A program made the translations under genes and the position numbers. Below, in pieces: positions 19,126 to 27,841 of a DNA stretch of 64,000 nt. Below the pieces are notes generated by a model, which saw only the letters and a program-made list of their open reading frames with translations, made no database searches and was not told where the DNA came from. Numbering within the stretch: the stretch's first letter is position 1; the number at the start of each line of letters is the position of its first letter. This stretch comes from Nostoc sp. HK-01 (GTDB taxonomy: Bacteria; Cyanobacteriota; Cyanobacteriia; Cyanobacteriales; Nostocaceae), in contig AP018318.1 in NCBI GenBank assembly GCA_003990705.1, forward strand, positions 1,429,501 through 1,493,500, in the 5' to 3' direction.

Positions 19126-20027
19126 TGCTCATCAGTGAATGTCTAATTCAAGCAACGGAGTTTTTTGTGTATACCTTAAAAACCTTGCAATCTGGTGATG
19201 AAGCATGGCTAGAAAATTTTCTATTGCAACACGCTGACACTTCCATGTTTCTGCGATCAAATTGGCGCGAAGCTGGACTACTCGACCAAGGTGGAAGGTT
19301 TCAAGGAACATACGTAGCTGCGATCGCTGATGCAACTATAGTTGCAGTGGCCGCCCATTATTGGAATAATATGCTTGTCATCCAAGCACCAGTGCATCTG
19401 GCGGAAGTGGTGCAAGCAACAGTAGCGCAGTCTCATCGCCCGATTTCGGGAATTGCAGGCCCAGCAGCACAAGTTGAGGCTACTAAGCAAGTATTGGGAC
19501 TTGTGAAGCGACCAACTCAGCTTGATGAAAGCGAGAGATTGTTTTCTTTAGCATTGCAAAACTTACAAGTACCTCCAACTTTATTGGAAGAAGTAGAATG
19601 TCGATTACCTTATCCTGAAGAGTTTGATTTACTCAGCCAGTGGTGTGCTGAATTTAATGTGGAAGCATTAGGACATACTAAAACTCCTGATTTAATCTTA
19701 AATTGCCGCCGTGAGCTAGAAGCACGCCAAGCTAGAGCTAGACATTGGGTGTTAGTACTAAATGATACCCCTGTAGCTTATACGACATTCAATGCTTGGT
19801 TGCCAGAAATTGTGCAGATTGGTGGAGTCTGGACACCACCACCACTTAGGGGAAAAGGTTATGCCAAATGTGTAGTAGCTGGCTCATTATTAGAAGCGCG
19901 ATCGCACGGTGTTGAACGCGCTATATTGTTTACCAATCAAAAAAACCACCCAGCCCAAGCAGCATACCAAGGTATCGGTTTTCGTCCGACTGGGGAAGAA
20001 TTCGGTTTAGTAATTTTTGGTGATTAG
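19125..20027 (+). CDS. GNAT-family N-acetyltransferase
   Basis: A 300-residue protein whose C-terminal half has the acetyl-CoA-binding signature PPLRGKGYAKCVVAGSLLEA followed by the GNAT beta4-beta5 region (AILFTNQKNHPAQAAYQGIGF). The N-terminal half (about 15-150) looks like a second, degenerate GNAT fold. I chose ATG 19125, which overlaps the preceding stop as TAATG; an upstream in-frame start at 19026 would overlap the pentapeptide gene by 100 bp. It forms a likely three-gene unit with the oxidoreductase and pentapeptide genes. The acceptor is unknown. Confidence 0.85.
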   Translation: MLISECLIQATEFFVYTLKTLQSGDEAWLENFLLQHADTSMFLRSNWREAGLLDQGGRFQGTYVAAIADATIVAVAAHYWNNMLVIQAPVHLAEVVQATVAQSHRPISGIAGPAAQVEATKQVLGLVKRPTQLDESERLFSLALQNLQVPPTLLEEVECRLPYPEEFDLLSQWCAEFNVEALGHTKTPDLILNCRRELEARQARARHWVLVLNDTPVAYTTFNAWLPEIVQIGGVWTPPPLRGKGYAKCVVAGSLLEARSHGVERAILFTNQKNHPAQAAYQGIGFRPTGEEFGLVIFGD

Positions 20028-20044
20028 TAACTCGAAAAATACTG

Positions 20045-20168
20045 CTAGTACAGACCACACTTCGACTACGCTCCGTGACTATCTGCAATTGCTAAAAGGC
20101 TTGTGGTATCACTATTCTTTCTTTTTCCTTTTTCCTTTTAACTTTTGACTTTTACCTTGTTGTACTAG
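20045..20168. mobile_element. MITE-like element, CTAGTACA termini, copy 2
   Basis: A 124-bp unit with the same ends (CTAGTACA / TGTACTAG) and nearly the same interior as 11588-11697. It differs mainly in the first 40 bp. It lies between the convergent ends of the GNAT gene and the next gene. It has no coding capacity. Confidence 0.65.
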
Positions 20169-20172
20169 ACCT

Positions 20173-20595
20173 CTAAATCCACTCAAACCCCTGTGCAGCT
20201 AGATATTCTTTTGCCGGTTCCAAAACTTCTTTATTAATTACTAACTTGACTTTTGGCACACTTAGGTAAAGTCGAAAACGCTGCACAAACCAACTATTAG
20301 CAGGCTCAATTTTCCTAATCGCACTCCAAGGAATCAACAACGGCGGTAGCCCAAAACTAAACAAAGGAAAGATACTCAAATAAATTCCTTGGCGGCTAAC
20401 ACCAACATTCAAAGTTCCTTTGTAATAAAGCCAACCCACAGAACCATGTTGCATCCGCCAGAAGTTTGCAGGTGGTGATTCGTAGGTGCGATAGTGCTTG
20501 GCAAGACGATTCCAATTAAGATGCAAGACAAATATTGTCAGTAAAGGAAAAAATAGAGCAAGAGCCGTGAAATACCAATCAGGGATGCGCGACAT
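20173..20595 (-). CDS. Small membrane-anchored protein of unknown function
   Basis: A 140-residue protein with one clear N-terminal transmembrane helix (about 8-26) and a second hydrophobic stretch (about 72-92, IYLSIFPLFSFGLPPLLIPW). A small soluble C-terminal domain reads like a PH-like or membrane-associated fold (WSAIRKIEPANSW, YLSVPKVKLVI). I do not recognise a named family. ATG at 20595 lacks a strong Shine-Dalgarno. It is convergent with the GNAT gene and has no operon partner. Confidence 0.7.
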   Translation of the reverse strand: MSRIPDWYFTALALFFPLLTIFVLHLNWNRLAKHYRTYESPPANFWRMQHGSVGWLYYKGTLNVGVSRQGIYLSIFPLFSFGLPPLLIPWSAIRKIEPANSWFVQRFRLYLSVPKVKLVINKEVLEPAKEYLAAQGFEWI

Positions 20596-21329
20596 TTGTT
20601 TGTCAAGATTGATGTTTTAACTGTCATAACATTTCTGCATCAAAGCTCATATAACGTTTTTAGTTTGATAGGACTTACGCACTCGTGATGAAAAGTCAGC
20701 CTTTGCGATTACTTCGCTTTGCTCGTAATGACGTAAAATCTTAGGCTGTGCGTAAGTCCTGTTTGAGTCATGATAAATAACAAATAGTAAAATTCTGAGG
20801 TAAATTAATATAAACTTTTCCGTTCCTCTTACTTAACAATTAGTTATAAACTATCTCCAGTTAGTTCTATTTACCGACGATGGATCATTTATTTTGTACA
20901 TATATCTTAGCCCCTGATTGAAATCAGAAATTTAAATTTTATTTGCAATATAATAATTGCCAGTTTAACAAACTGTAAAAATTCCTGCTTAGGCAAAAAA
21001 GCTTAATAAAATATTTAGGAAATATCCTGTAAAAGACATTTAAAAAAGAGCATAATTTTTCTTAAAAGGAACTATTATTTAGCCTTGCTAGTTCTGTGAA
21101 GAGTTTTGATTTATTGGTGCAAACACTAGGGCTGAAACGACGGTATTTTAAGCTTTTTTGCTTCGTACTATATATGCTGAACAGACATATCTAAAAAGAA
21201 CTAGTAGAAAAGCTACTCAAAAGTATAAATAGCGGATATGTTATTGGCATTAATGAGTCTATTTATTGGCACATTGGCATTGATGTCAAAATTGGCGATC
21301 GCTTAGTTTTTTTAAGGAGAATATCTTCT
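20596..21329. other. Intergenic region upstream of the M4 protease
   Basis: About 730 bp, AT-rich, without a convincing gene. It contains the MITE-like element at 20670-20760. The last 100 bp carry repeated ATTGGCA words and a HIP1 site, followed by AAGGAG, which is the ribosome-binding site of the protease gene. The protease promoter should lie within 20800-21290. Confidence 0.4.
20670..20760. mobile_element. MITE-like element with AGGACTTACGCAC terminal inverted repeats
   Basis: A 91-bp unit bounded by AGGACTTACGCAC (20670-20682) and its perfect 13-bp inverted copy (20748-20760). The interior is a second imperfect palindrome around ACTTCGCTTTGCTCG. Related ends occur at 31489, 63306 and 63437. 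It has no coding capacity. Confidence 0.7.
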
Positions 21330-22406
21330 ATGGCTCGTAAGAAAAAATCATCGGGTTCTAGATTTCAGCATTTACTACATACTAGATGTCCTATCTGTTG
21401 TATTGTTCCACCTCACATGTTGGAACATGTGGCTGTGAATGGTAATCCTCAGCAACGTTCTTGGGCGTTTCATACATTAAACGTTTCCGCACAGTTCCAG
21501 GGGCGACGGAATGTTGTCGGGAATATTTCCTTCTCTCCTTCTCCTGGTGAGAAGCGACGCACTATCTACGATGCAAAAAATGGACAGCAACTTCCAGGTA
21601 CTTTAGTACGTGGTGAGGGTGATCCTCCAAGCACCGATGAAGCAGTGAATGAAGCTTACGATGCTGCTGGTGCTACTTATGACTTATATTATGAGGTGTT
21701 TGAACGCAACTCCATTGATGATAAGGGTTTACGTTTAGATTCTACCGTACACTATGGTGTTAAGTATGACAACGCCTTTTGGAACGGCGACCAAATGGTA
21801 TACGGCGATGGTGACGGTGAATTATTTCAACGCTTCACTAAATGTATTGATATTATTGGGCATGAGTTAACACATGGAGTCACTCAATACGAAGCGGGTT
21901 TGCAATATTATGGTGAACCTGGGGCGTTAAATGAGTCATTTTCTGATGTTTTTGGTTCTTTAGTGAAACAAAAGCTAAAAAATCAAACAGCCGACCAAGC
22001 CGACTGGATTATTGGTGAAGGTCTTTTAGCACCGGGTGTAAAGGGTATTGGGATTCGCTCGATGAAAGCCCCAGGAACAGCTTATGATGATCCTGTACTG
22101 GGCAAAGATCCACAACCAGCACACATGCGAGATAAGTTTACAGGCTGGGAAGATAATGCGGGAGTGCATATAAATTCCGGTATCCCCAACTATGCTTTTT
22201 ATTTAGCAGCAGTTGAGATTGGGGGCTATGCTTGGGAAAAAGCCGGGAAAATTTGGTACATTGCTTTGCGCGATCGCTTGCGTAACCAAGCACAATTTAA
22301 AACCGCAGCTAACATCACTATCCAAGTCGCAGGCGAACTTTATGGTATTGACAGCCTAGAACAAAAAGCTGTACAGAATGCTTGGCAAAAAGTAGGAGTA
22401 CTTTAG
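21330..22406 (+). CDS. Protealysin-like M4 metalloprotease
   Basis: A 358-residue thermolysin-family zinc protease. It has no signal peptide. The short N-terminal propeptide carries the protealysin-type motif (CPICCIVPPHMLEHVA, about residues 20-35). The catalytic domain has HELTH at 178-182 (zinc ligands His178 and His182, base Glu179), the third zinc ligand Glu202 in GALNESFSD, and catalytic His280 in GVHINSG. The length matches protealysin (about 340) rather than large secreted M4 enzymes. AAGGAG precedes the ATG. An emfourin-like inhibitor gene follows, the arrangement known for protealysin in Serratia. Maturation is expected by autocleavage; the target in cyanobacteria is unknown. Confidence 0.93.
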   Translation: MARKKKSSGSRFQHLLHTRCPICCIVPPHMLEHVAVNGNPQQRSWAFHTLNVSAQFQGRRNVVGNISFSPSPGEKRRTIYDAKNGQQLPGTLVRGEGDPPSTDEAVNEAYDAAGATYDLYYEVFERNSIDDKGLRLDSTVHYGVKYDNAFWNGDQMVYGDGDGELFQRFTKCIDIIGHELTHGVTQYEAGLQYYGEPGALNESFSDVFGSLVKQKLKNQTADQADWIIGEGLLAPGVKGIGIRSMKAPGTAYDDPVLGKDPQPAHMRDKFTGWEDNAGVHINSGIPNYAFYLAAVEIGGYAWEKAGKIWYIALRDRLRNQAQFKTAANITIQVAGELYGIDSLEQKAVQNAWQKVGVL

Positions 22407-22417
22407 TTGATAGTAAT

Positions 22418-22470
22418 GAGCAATGATGAATCATGAATCAACAATGGCTTCATAATTCATGATTGATCAT
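22418..22470. repeat. Imperfect inverted repeat after the protease gene
   Basis: AATGATGAATCATGAAT and ATTCATGATTGATCATT are inverted copies with one mismatch, about 15 bp apart. They can form a long hairpin just after the protease stop, which may protect the message end or weakly terminate transcription. Confidence 0.5.
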
Positions 22471-22502
22471 TCCGAATTTTTACTGTATTTTTCATTGTTG
22501 CT

Positions 22503-22541
22503 AAACTGGGAGAAGATAGTCATTTTCTCCCAGTTTTTGTA
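22503..22541 (+). terminator. Terminator-like hairpin between protease and emfourin genes
   Basis: A 12-bp perfect stem (AAACTGGGAGAA / TTCTCCCAGTTT) with a loop of about 10 bases runs into T5. It lies between the protease stop and the emfourin start, so it should lower or uncouple transcription of the inhibitor gene. Confidence 0.7.
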
Positions 22542-22559
22542 TGCAACGGAGACTTAATC

Positions 22560-22859
22560 ATGCGGATCACATTTGAACGCACAGGCGGCTTTGCTGGGAT
22601 AACTAAAAAAACCACCCTTGACACCAACACACTACCAGCAAAAGAAGCAAAAGAACTACCATTATTAGTCCAAGCGGCTGATTTATTTCATTTACCTGCA
22701 CAAATTCCCTCGCCTAATCCTCAAAGCGATCGCTTTCAATATAGGTTAACTGTAGAAGACAACGATAAACAGCACACAGTAATTGTCAGTGAAGCAGCCT
22801 TACCAGGAACTTTAAGACCTCTCATTGAATGGCTAAATAACGCAGCCAAGCAAAAATAA
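22560..22859 (+). CDS. Emfourin-like inhibitor of protealysin-type protease
   Basis: A 99-residue soluble protein without a signal peptide. The pattern MRITFERTGGFAGI, then a Pro-rich middle, then FQYRLTVED and VIVSEAALPGTLRPLIEWL matches emfourin (M4in), the protein inhibitor described beside protealysin. Length and position directly after an M4 protealysin-like gene support this. GGAG lies about nine bases upstream of the ATG. As the partner of the protease, it would keep mature enzyme inactive in the cytoplasm. Assignment rests on motif memory and context. Confidence 0.8.
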   Translation: MRITFERTGGFAGITKKTTLDTNTLPAKEAKELPLLVQAADLFHLPAQIPSPNPQSDRFQYRLTVEDNDKQHTVIVSEAALPGTLRPLIEWLNNAAKQK

Positions 22860-22899
22860 TTTAAGAGGAACTAGAGACTAGTATTTTTACTCAGCACTT

Positions 22900-23826
22900 T
22901 TACAAAACTTCCCAAGCTGTACCTTTGTAACCATAGTCAAAAATTTCTGGATGCAGCATTTCTGCCAAAATTTCTAAAGAATCTACTAATCGTGGCCCTG
23001 GACGGTTGAAGTAAGCATTTCCATCAGTAATATAAACTCTGCCTGTTTGATTGGCGTGAAGTTGTTGCCATTCTGAACGTTGAGTTAATAACTCAGCTTC
23101 TTTGCGAGTACGAATTAAATCAAAGCCACAAGGCATAAATATAATCACATCTGGATTGGTGGCGATGAGTGTGTCCCATTCCAAAAGTACCGAAGGTTTA
23201 CCTGGAACACTAAATAGTGACTGTCCGCCCGCTAAGTTGACTAATTCGGGAATCCAGTTTGCTGCTGTCATCAAAGGATCTGTCCACTCAATACAAGCAA
23301 CTTTAGGCAATTCGTTAAGTGAAAGTCCCTGAATTTTTTGTTGAGTAATTTTAACTCTAGCTTCTAAATTTTCTAGTATTTTTACTGAATCTACATTAAA
23401 GATATGAGCAACTTGTTCAATATCAGCCCACACATCTTCAATCAGATTAGGCTGTAAAGAAATAATTTTTGGTGAAGTTGAGACAAAATTAGCAACTGCT
23501 TTTTCAACTTCTGGTAAGCTAACTGCACAAACATCACACTGATCTTGAGTCAGAATGTGAGTAGGTTGTAACTGCTCTAAAACCTCAGTTTTAATTTGAT
23601 AAATACTCAGTGCCGATTGCAACAAATCATTGACTTTAGCGTGAATATTGCCGCTAGGCTCATCAGTGCTTAAGCGGGCTTGTGTACAGACAGGAAGATT
23701 TTTAATTTCTGGGGGATAGTCGCACTCATGCGATCGCCCCACAATTGCATCAGTTAACCCCAGCGTGGCTAAAATTTCCGTTGCACTTGGGATCAAAGAA
23801 ACAATTCTGATATTGCTATTAGTCAT
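22900..23826 (-). CDS. Cobalamin-binding (BtuF-like) substrate-binding protein
   Basis: A 308-residue protein of the periplasmic-binding fold used for corrinoids and siderophores. The N-terminus RIVSLIPSATEILATLGL and VGRSHECDYPPEI, then LTQDQCDVCAV and the long backbone helix, are typical of BtuF-like cobalamin-binding proteins. There is no signal peptide, so it is probably cytoplasmic, as in many relatives, and may bind or deliver cobalamin rather than act in import. No permease or ATPase gene is adjacent. A B12-dependent enzyme (metH) is in the same window. Cobalamin rather than another corrinoid or heme is an inference. Confidence 0.8.
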   Translation of the reverse strand: MTNSNIRIVSLIPSATEILATLGLTDAIVGRSHECDYPPEIKNLPVCTQARLSTDEPSGNIHAKVNDLLQSALSIYQIKTEVLEQLQPTHILTQDQCDVCAVSLPEVEKAVANFVSTSPKIISLQPNLIEDVWADIEQVAHIFNVDSVKILENLEARVKITQQKIQGLSLNELPKVACIEWTDPLMTAANWIPELVNLAGGQSLFSVPGKPSVLLEWDTLIATNPDVIIFMPCGFDLIRTRKEAELLTQRSEWQQLHANQTGRVYITDGNAYFNRPGPRLVDSLEILAEMLHPEIFDYGYKGTAWEVL

Positions 23827-24093
23827 CGCACCATCTCCAGAACATCTGCTTACAGTTCAATTTTTACAAACTTTAAATAAATAAGTATCTTTCTGTAGGA
23901 GAATGCCGCAAATTGTTACTGCCGTGATTAGCTGAATAAATTGACTATTTAAGAAAATTTTATAAATCAATATATTTCCGCACTGATTACTCCCATTGTA
24001 TGAGATATCTTCTTCAGGAACGATACTATCTTTGTGCCTTCTATGCTATTGGGTGGTAAGCATTAATAAATAGTTCCGGAAATTAGGTGTATT
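23827..24093. other. Intergenic region between the cobalamin-binding protein and kinase genes
   Basis: About 270 bp of AT-rich sequence between divergent genes, expected to hold both promoters. No repeat, operator or RNA gene was recognised. Confidence 0.35.
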
Positions 24094-24381
24094 TTGAAAG
24101 TGTATGAGCTTATTAATAGCATAGTAGCTATATGGAGTTTATCTATTAAACTCATAAAATTTTTAACAAGCAGCCATTCCGCACGTAGTTACATACCAGA
24201 TGATTGCCAAAGGTGGATGACTAATAATAATGTAATTTTAGTGGTAGGTATTGCACTGACATCAAAGATTTTAATGAAAAAAAATATACAATCCGGATAT
24301 GAAAAACCCTGTGGGGTAGTTGTAGTTATAAAAGATGGTTCTATTTCTGTGATAGCTCTGCCAGACGTGGTAATTACTTAA
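24094..24381 (+). CDS. Possible small protein upstream of the histidine kinase
   Basis: A 95-codon open frame starting with TTG at 24094 and ending 12 bp before the kinase ATG. The first 30 residues are hydrophobic (LINSIVAIWSLSIKLIKFL) and the C-terminus is VVVVIKDGSISVIALPDVVI. I see no ribosome-binding site and no family. It could be a small membrane protein translated together with the kinase, a decayed gene or leader sequence. Confidence 0.3.
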   Translation: MKVYELINSIVAIWSLSIKLIKFLTSSHSARSYIPDDCQRWMTNNNVILVVGIALTSKILMKKNIQSGYEKPCGVVVVIKDGSISVIALPDVVIT

Positions 24382-24393
24382 CAGGTGTAATAG

Positions 24394-26502
24394 ATGCAAT
24401 TAGCAGTGTTTAATGATAGCAAACAAGAGATTGTGCAAATCAGAGAAAATGAGCAACGTAAACAGATTCAATCCCTAGTGCAATTGGCCAGGAGCAAGAC
24501 ATTCCAAAAAGGCAATCTCAAGGCAACCTTACAAGAAATTACCGAAGTAGCAGCAAAAACACTCGCTGTGGAGCGAGTTGGCGTATGGTTATACACTGCT
24601 GATCACACCTCAATTGAATGTAAAAATTTGTATGACTTGAAGAAAAAAATACATATATCAGGTCAGACATTATTAAAAGCAAATTATCCTAATTATTTCC
24701 AAAGTTTAGAAGTGGAGCGCAGTCTAGCAGTTAGTGATGCTATTAACGATAATAGAACCCAAGAATTAGCCGCATCTTATTTAAAAGTATTTGGCATTAC
24801 ATCATTACTAGATGCACCAATTTGGCTGGGAGGACGAGTGGTAGGTGTAGTATGCCATGAACACTTTGGAGACATCCGCCAGTGGACTGTAGATGAAGAA
24901 AACTTTGCCAGTTCAATTGCGGATTTTGTCGCCTTAGCCATAGAAGCGAGCGATCGCCATACCGTACAAGCAGCGCTACAAAAAAGTGAAGCCAAATTTC
25001 GCGCAATATTTGAGCGTTCGTCTATTGGTATTGGACTTGCAGATATCAAAGCTGAGATAGTAGATATTAATCCCACATTATCGCAAATGCTGGGATACAG
25101 TCGGGAAGAACTGTACGGTAAGTACTTTATCGATTATATTTCTCACCAAAAAGGAGATTTAGAGGTATATAAACAACTAATATCAGGAATGCGCGATCGC
25201 CTTGAAATCGAAAAATATTTCCGACATAAAAATGGTCAGTTAGTTTGGACTAACCTCTCAATTTCTATGATTCCTGGGAGTAATGGCACACCGGAGTTTT
25301 TTCTGGCAATTATAGAAGATATTACTGAGCGCAAACAAACAGAGTTAAAACTCCGCACATCTCAAGCAGCCGCAGAAGCTGGTAATCGCGCCAAAAACGA
25401 ATTTTTAGCCACAATGAGTCATGAACTGCGAACTCCTTTAAATGCAATTATGGGATTATCACAGTTGTTGCAACATGGAATGGTTGGTTCTTTAAATGAA
25501 AAACAACAAGAATATATTAATTGTATATATAGTAGCGGAGAACATTTACTAGCAATTATTAATGATATTCTTGATTTATCAAAAGTAGAAGCAGGTAAAG
25601 AAGAACTAAATTTATCAACTGTATCGGTAGTAGATTTATGCAATTACGCCATTTCGACAGTACATGATCAAGCTAAAGAAAAAGGTTTAAACCTGATCAG
25701 CAAAATTGATCCACAGGCAGAAACTTGTAAAGTGGATATTCGTCGGATCAAACAAATGTTAATTAACCTGCTGACGAATGCGATTAAATTTACACCAGCC
25801 GGTCAGGTAAGTTTAGAAATTAATAAAGTTCCTGAAGGGATTACCTTTATAGTTGCAGATACTGGTATTGGTATAGATAGTAATCAATTTCAATTTCTCT
25901 TTGAACCATTTAAACAATTAGATAGCCGCTTAAATCGCCAGTATGAAGGTACAGGCTTAGGTTTAGCCTTGACACGTAAATTAGCCCGATTACATGGTGG
26001 AGATGTAACAGTCGAATCTAAATTGGGAGAAGGCAGCCGTTTTACGTTATTTCTACCAGATCAAGTAGATTTAACCACAGATATCAACATAGTAGATGAA
26101 AATATCAATAAATTTTATGCACCTGCAAACAAATTAAATGAAAAACGTATTCTACTTGCGGAAACAGAAGAAAATATAGCCATATTTTTACACGATTATC
26201 TCCAACTTATTGGCTATCAAGTTGAGTGGATAAATACTTTAGATAAAGTATTAGAAAAAATGACAAATTTTCAGCCAAACTTAATTTTGTTAGATACGCA
26301 ACTTTTGCCAAGTCAAGACTCCAGTTTATACCAAATATTAATGCAGGAATCTGAATTGCAAAATATTGCTGTGGTATTTATGGGTGGTAACGAAAATGAA
26401 TTGCCAGAATTGAACCTGGGACAAGCAGATAAATATAACTATATTTTAAAGCCAATTCGGATTGTTCAGCTTGAATCAATTTTGATGCGATATTTAAGCT
26501 AG
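24394..26502 (+). CDS. Hybrid sensor histidine kinase (GAF-PAS-HisKA-HATPase-REC)
   Basis: A 702-residue soluble kinase with no membrane segment. A GAF domain (about 30-190) is followed by PAS/PAC (about 200-320, EDITERKQ). The dimerisation/phosphoacceptor helix has MSHELRTPLNAIMG with His343. The ATPase domain has N-box LINLLTNAIKFTP, G1 DTGIGID and G2 GTGLGLAL. The C-terminal receiver (about 585-702) keeps the phosphoacceptor Asp634 and KPIR lysine, but its acidic pocket reads AETEEN instead of the usual DD pair. The GAF sequence lacks an obvious chromophore-binding cysteine, so I do not call it a phytochrome. No dedicated response regulator is adjacent. Confidence 0.93.
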   Translation: MQLAVFNDSKQEIVQIRENEQRKQIQSLVQLARSKTFQKGNLKATLQEITEVAAKTLAVERVGVWLYTADHTSIECKNLYDLKKKIHISGQTLLKANYPNYFQSLEVERSLAVSDAINDNRTQELAASYLKVFGITSLLDAPIWLGGRVVGVVCHEHFGDIRQWTVDEENFASSIADFVALAIEASDRHTVQAALQKSEAKFRAIFERSSIGIGLADIKAEIVDINPTLSQMLGYSREELYGKYFIDYISHQKGDLEVYKQLISGMRDRLEIEKYFRHKNGQLVWTNLSISMIPGSNGTPEFFLAIIEDITERKQTELKLRTSQAAAEAGNRAKNEFLATMSHELRTPLNAIMGLSQLLQHGMVGSLNEKQQEYINCIYSSGEHLLAIINDILDLSKVEAGKEELNLSTVSVVDLCNYAISTVHDQAKEKGLNLISKIDPQAETCKVDIRRIKQMLINLLTNAIKFTPAGQVSLEINKVPEGITFIVADTGIGIDSNQFQFLFEPFKQLDSRLNRQYEGTGLGLALTRKLARLHGGDVTVESKLGEGSRFTLFLPDQVDLTTDINIVDENINKFYAPANKLNEKRILLAETEENIAIFLHDYLQLIGYQVEWINTLDKVLEKMTNFQPNLILLDTQLLPSQDSSLYQILMQESELQNIAVVFMGGNENELPELNLGQADKYNYILKPIRIVQLESILMRYLS

Positions 26503-26887
26503 TAACGTAAGGTGTAAGTCAAAAATCACAAATCATGTAAAGCAATTGGATATTGCAACATGAAAAAAGATTTAAATTGAGGAGCAAAAATTTCACAGTA
26601 AAATTATACTCAAAAAAATAGTTATAAATCGGTAAATGTAGCTTATTTTTAGGCTATTTTTAGCTTTTTATGCGAAAAATATGAATATAGCTGGCTTTTA
26701 AGCACTTGGATTACTCCGTAGTTGGTATAGCATTTCCCGAAGCTTGCATTGTTCACGCCAAAGTTATAGTGCTATGAACTATTGACCCTTGACTATGGAA
26801 TAAATGAAAAATTGCTACTGACGATCCACTGATCTAGCGAAGTAAACTAGAAGGAATCTTATGACTCCTGTGGTGTAACACCAACCT
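26503..26887. other. Intergenic region before the J-domain gene
   Basis: About 385 AT-rich bp. It contains one CTATTGACCCTTGACTAT unit of the dispersed heptamer repeat family near 26780. No gene or RNA was recognised. The promoter of the J-protein/hisZ pair should lie here. Confidence 0.35.
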
Positions 26888-27841
26888 ATGTCGCTAAAAA
26901 TAGATCGTGGACTGTTTAGATATGACTTTATAGACCATCATGCAGTTTTGTGCGTTTCAGTGGATGCGGATGTAAAAGAGATCCGCAAGCGTTATCTGCA
27001 AATTGCTCGTCGTTTGCATCCTGATAGTAATGCTTCTGCCACTCCTGGGGAAAAAAAGCTGGCTAGTGAATTATTATCTAAGTTGGTTAACCCAGCTTAT
27101 GAGGCACTATCTGGCGATCGCAGCCGCACAGAATACATGATAATTTTGTCTCAAATGGGTAAGCGTTTGGTACAAGATTCGGCTTCTATAGAACTTACCA
27201 CCGATTTAGCCAGACAGCTGGCGGCGGCTCCCAATATTGATCATTCCTATAAAACTGCGATCGCTAAAATTGCTGAAACCCAATACAATTCTTTACAGCA
27301 AGTAATACCTATCATTGCTCAAATTAGTGAGTTGAACTTAGTCTATTTAATGCGGAGTGCGGGTAAAGCTTTCTCTAGCCAATCGGCTGCACCTAAATCT
27401 GCACCGAGCGCCAACACTCCTCCAGATACAGCAGCAGCACCGCCACCACCGCCAGCGCCACCAAAAGAAGACTCAGCCGCGGAACAATATATTCGGCGGG
27501 CGCAAGGTCTAATTGAGAAAAACCAATTTGCTCAAGCCAAAGTCGAGTTGCAGGATGCACTGAAACTCGCACCCAAGAGTGGCCGCTGTCATAGTTTGAT
27601 TGGCTTGGTCTATTTAAAGCAAAATCAGCTAAAAATGGCCAAGATTCATTTTGACAATGCTTTAAAATTAGACCCGACCGACCAAATAGCGGCCACATGG
27701 AAACCTAAAATAGATAAAGCTTTGGGTCAACAATCAGGTGGTTCTAAAGCGACTCCATCTGCCAAAACTGGGAATACACAACCAGATAAATCGGGAGGTG
27801 GAGGTTTATTTGGAGGTTTGTTTGGTGGGAATAAAAAATAA
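26888..27841 (+). CDS. J-domain protein with C-terminal TPR repeats
   Basis: A 317-residue protein. The N-terminal J domain (about 10-85) carries the HPD motif at residues 44-46 (RRLHPDSN), which stimulates DnaK-type Hsp70 ATPases. After a helical region comes an Ala/Pro-rich linker (about 165-195), then two TPR motifs (about 200-275, ALKLAPKSGRCHSLIGLVYL and FDNALKLDP) and a Gly-rich tail (GGGGLFGGLFGGNKK). It lacks the zinc-finger and C-terminal domains of true DnaJ, so it is a specialised co-chaperone. Its TAA overlaps the ATG of hisZ (TAATG), which suggests translational coupling. Confidence 0.88.
   Translation: MSLKIDRGLFRYDFIDHHAVLCVSVDADVKEIRKRYLQIARRLHPDSNASATPGEKKLASELLSKLVNPAYEALSGDRSRTEYMIILSQMGKRLVQDSASIELTTDLARQLAAAPNIDHSYKTAIAKIAETQYNSLQQVIPIIAQISELNLVYLMRSAGKAFSSQSAAPKSAPSANTPPDTAAAPPPPPAPPKEDSAAEQYIRRAQGLIEKNQFAQAKVELQDALKLAPKSGRCHSLIGLVYLKQNQLKMAKIHFDNALKLDPTDQIAATWKPKIDKALGQQSGGSKATPSAKTGNTQPDKSGGGGLFGGLFGGNKK

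Noticed and set aside
24094-24381. Regarding the small frame before the kinase as a firm gene
   Set aside because: TTG start, no ribosome-binding site and no family; kept only as a low-confidence feature.
24394-25000. Phytochrome or cyanobacteriochrome identity for the GAF-containing kinase
   Set aside because: I see no conserved chromophore-binding Cys-His pair in the GAF domain.
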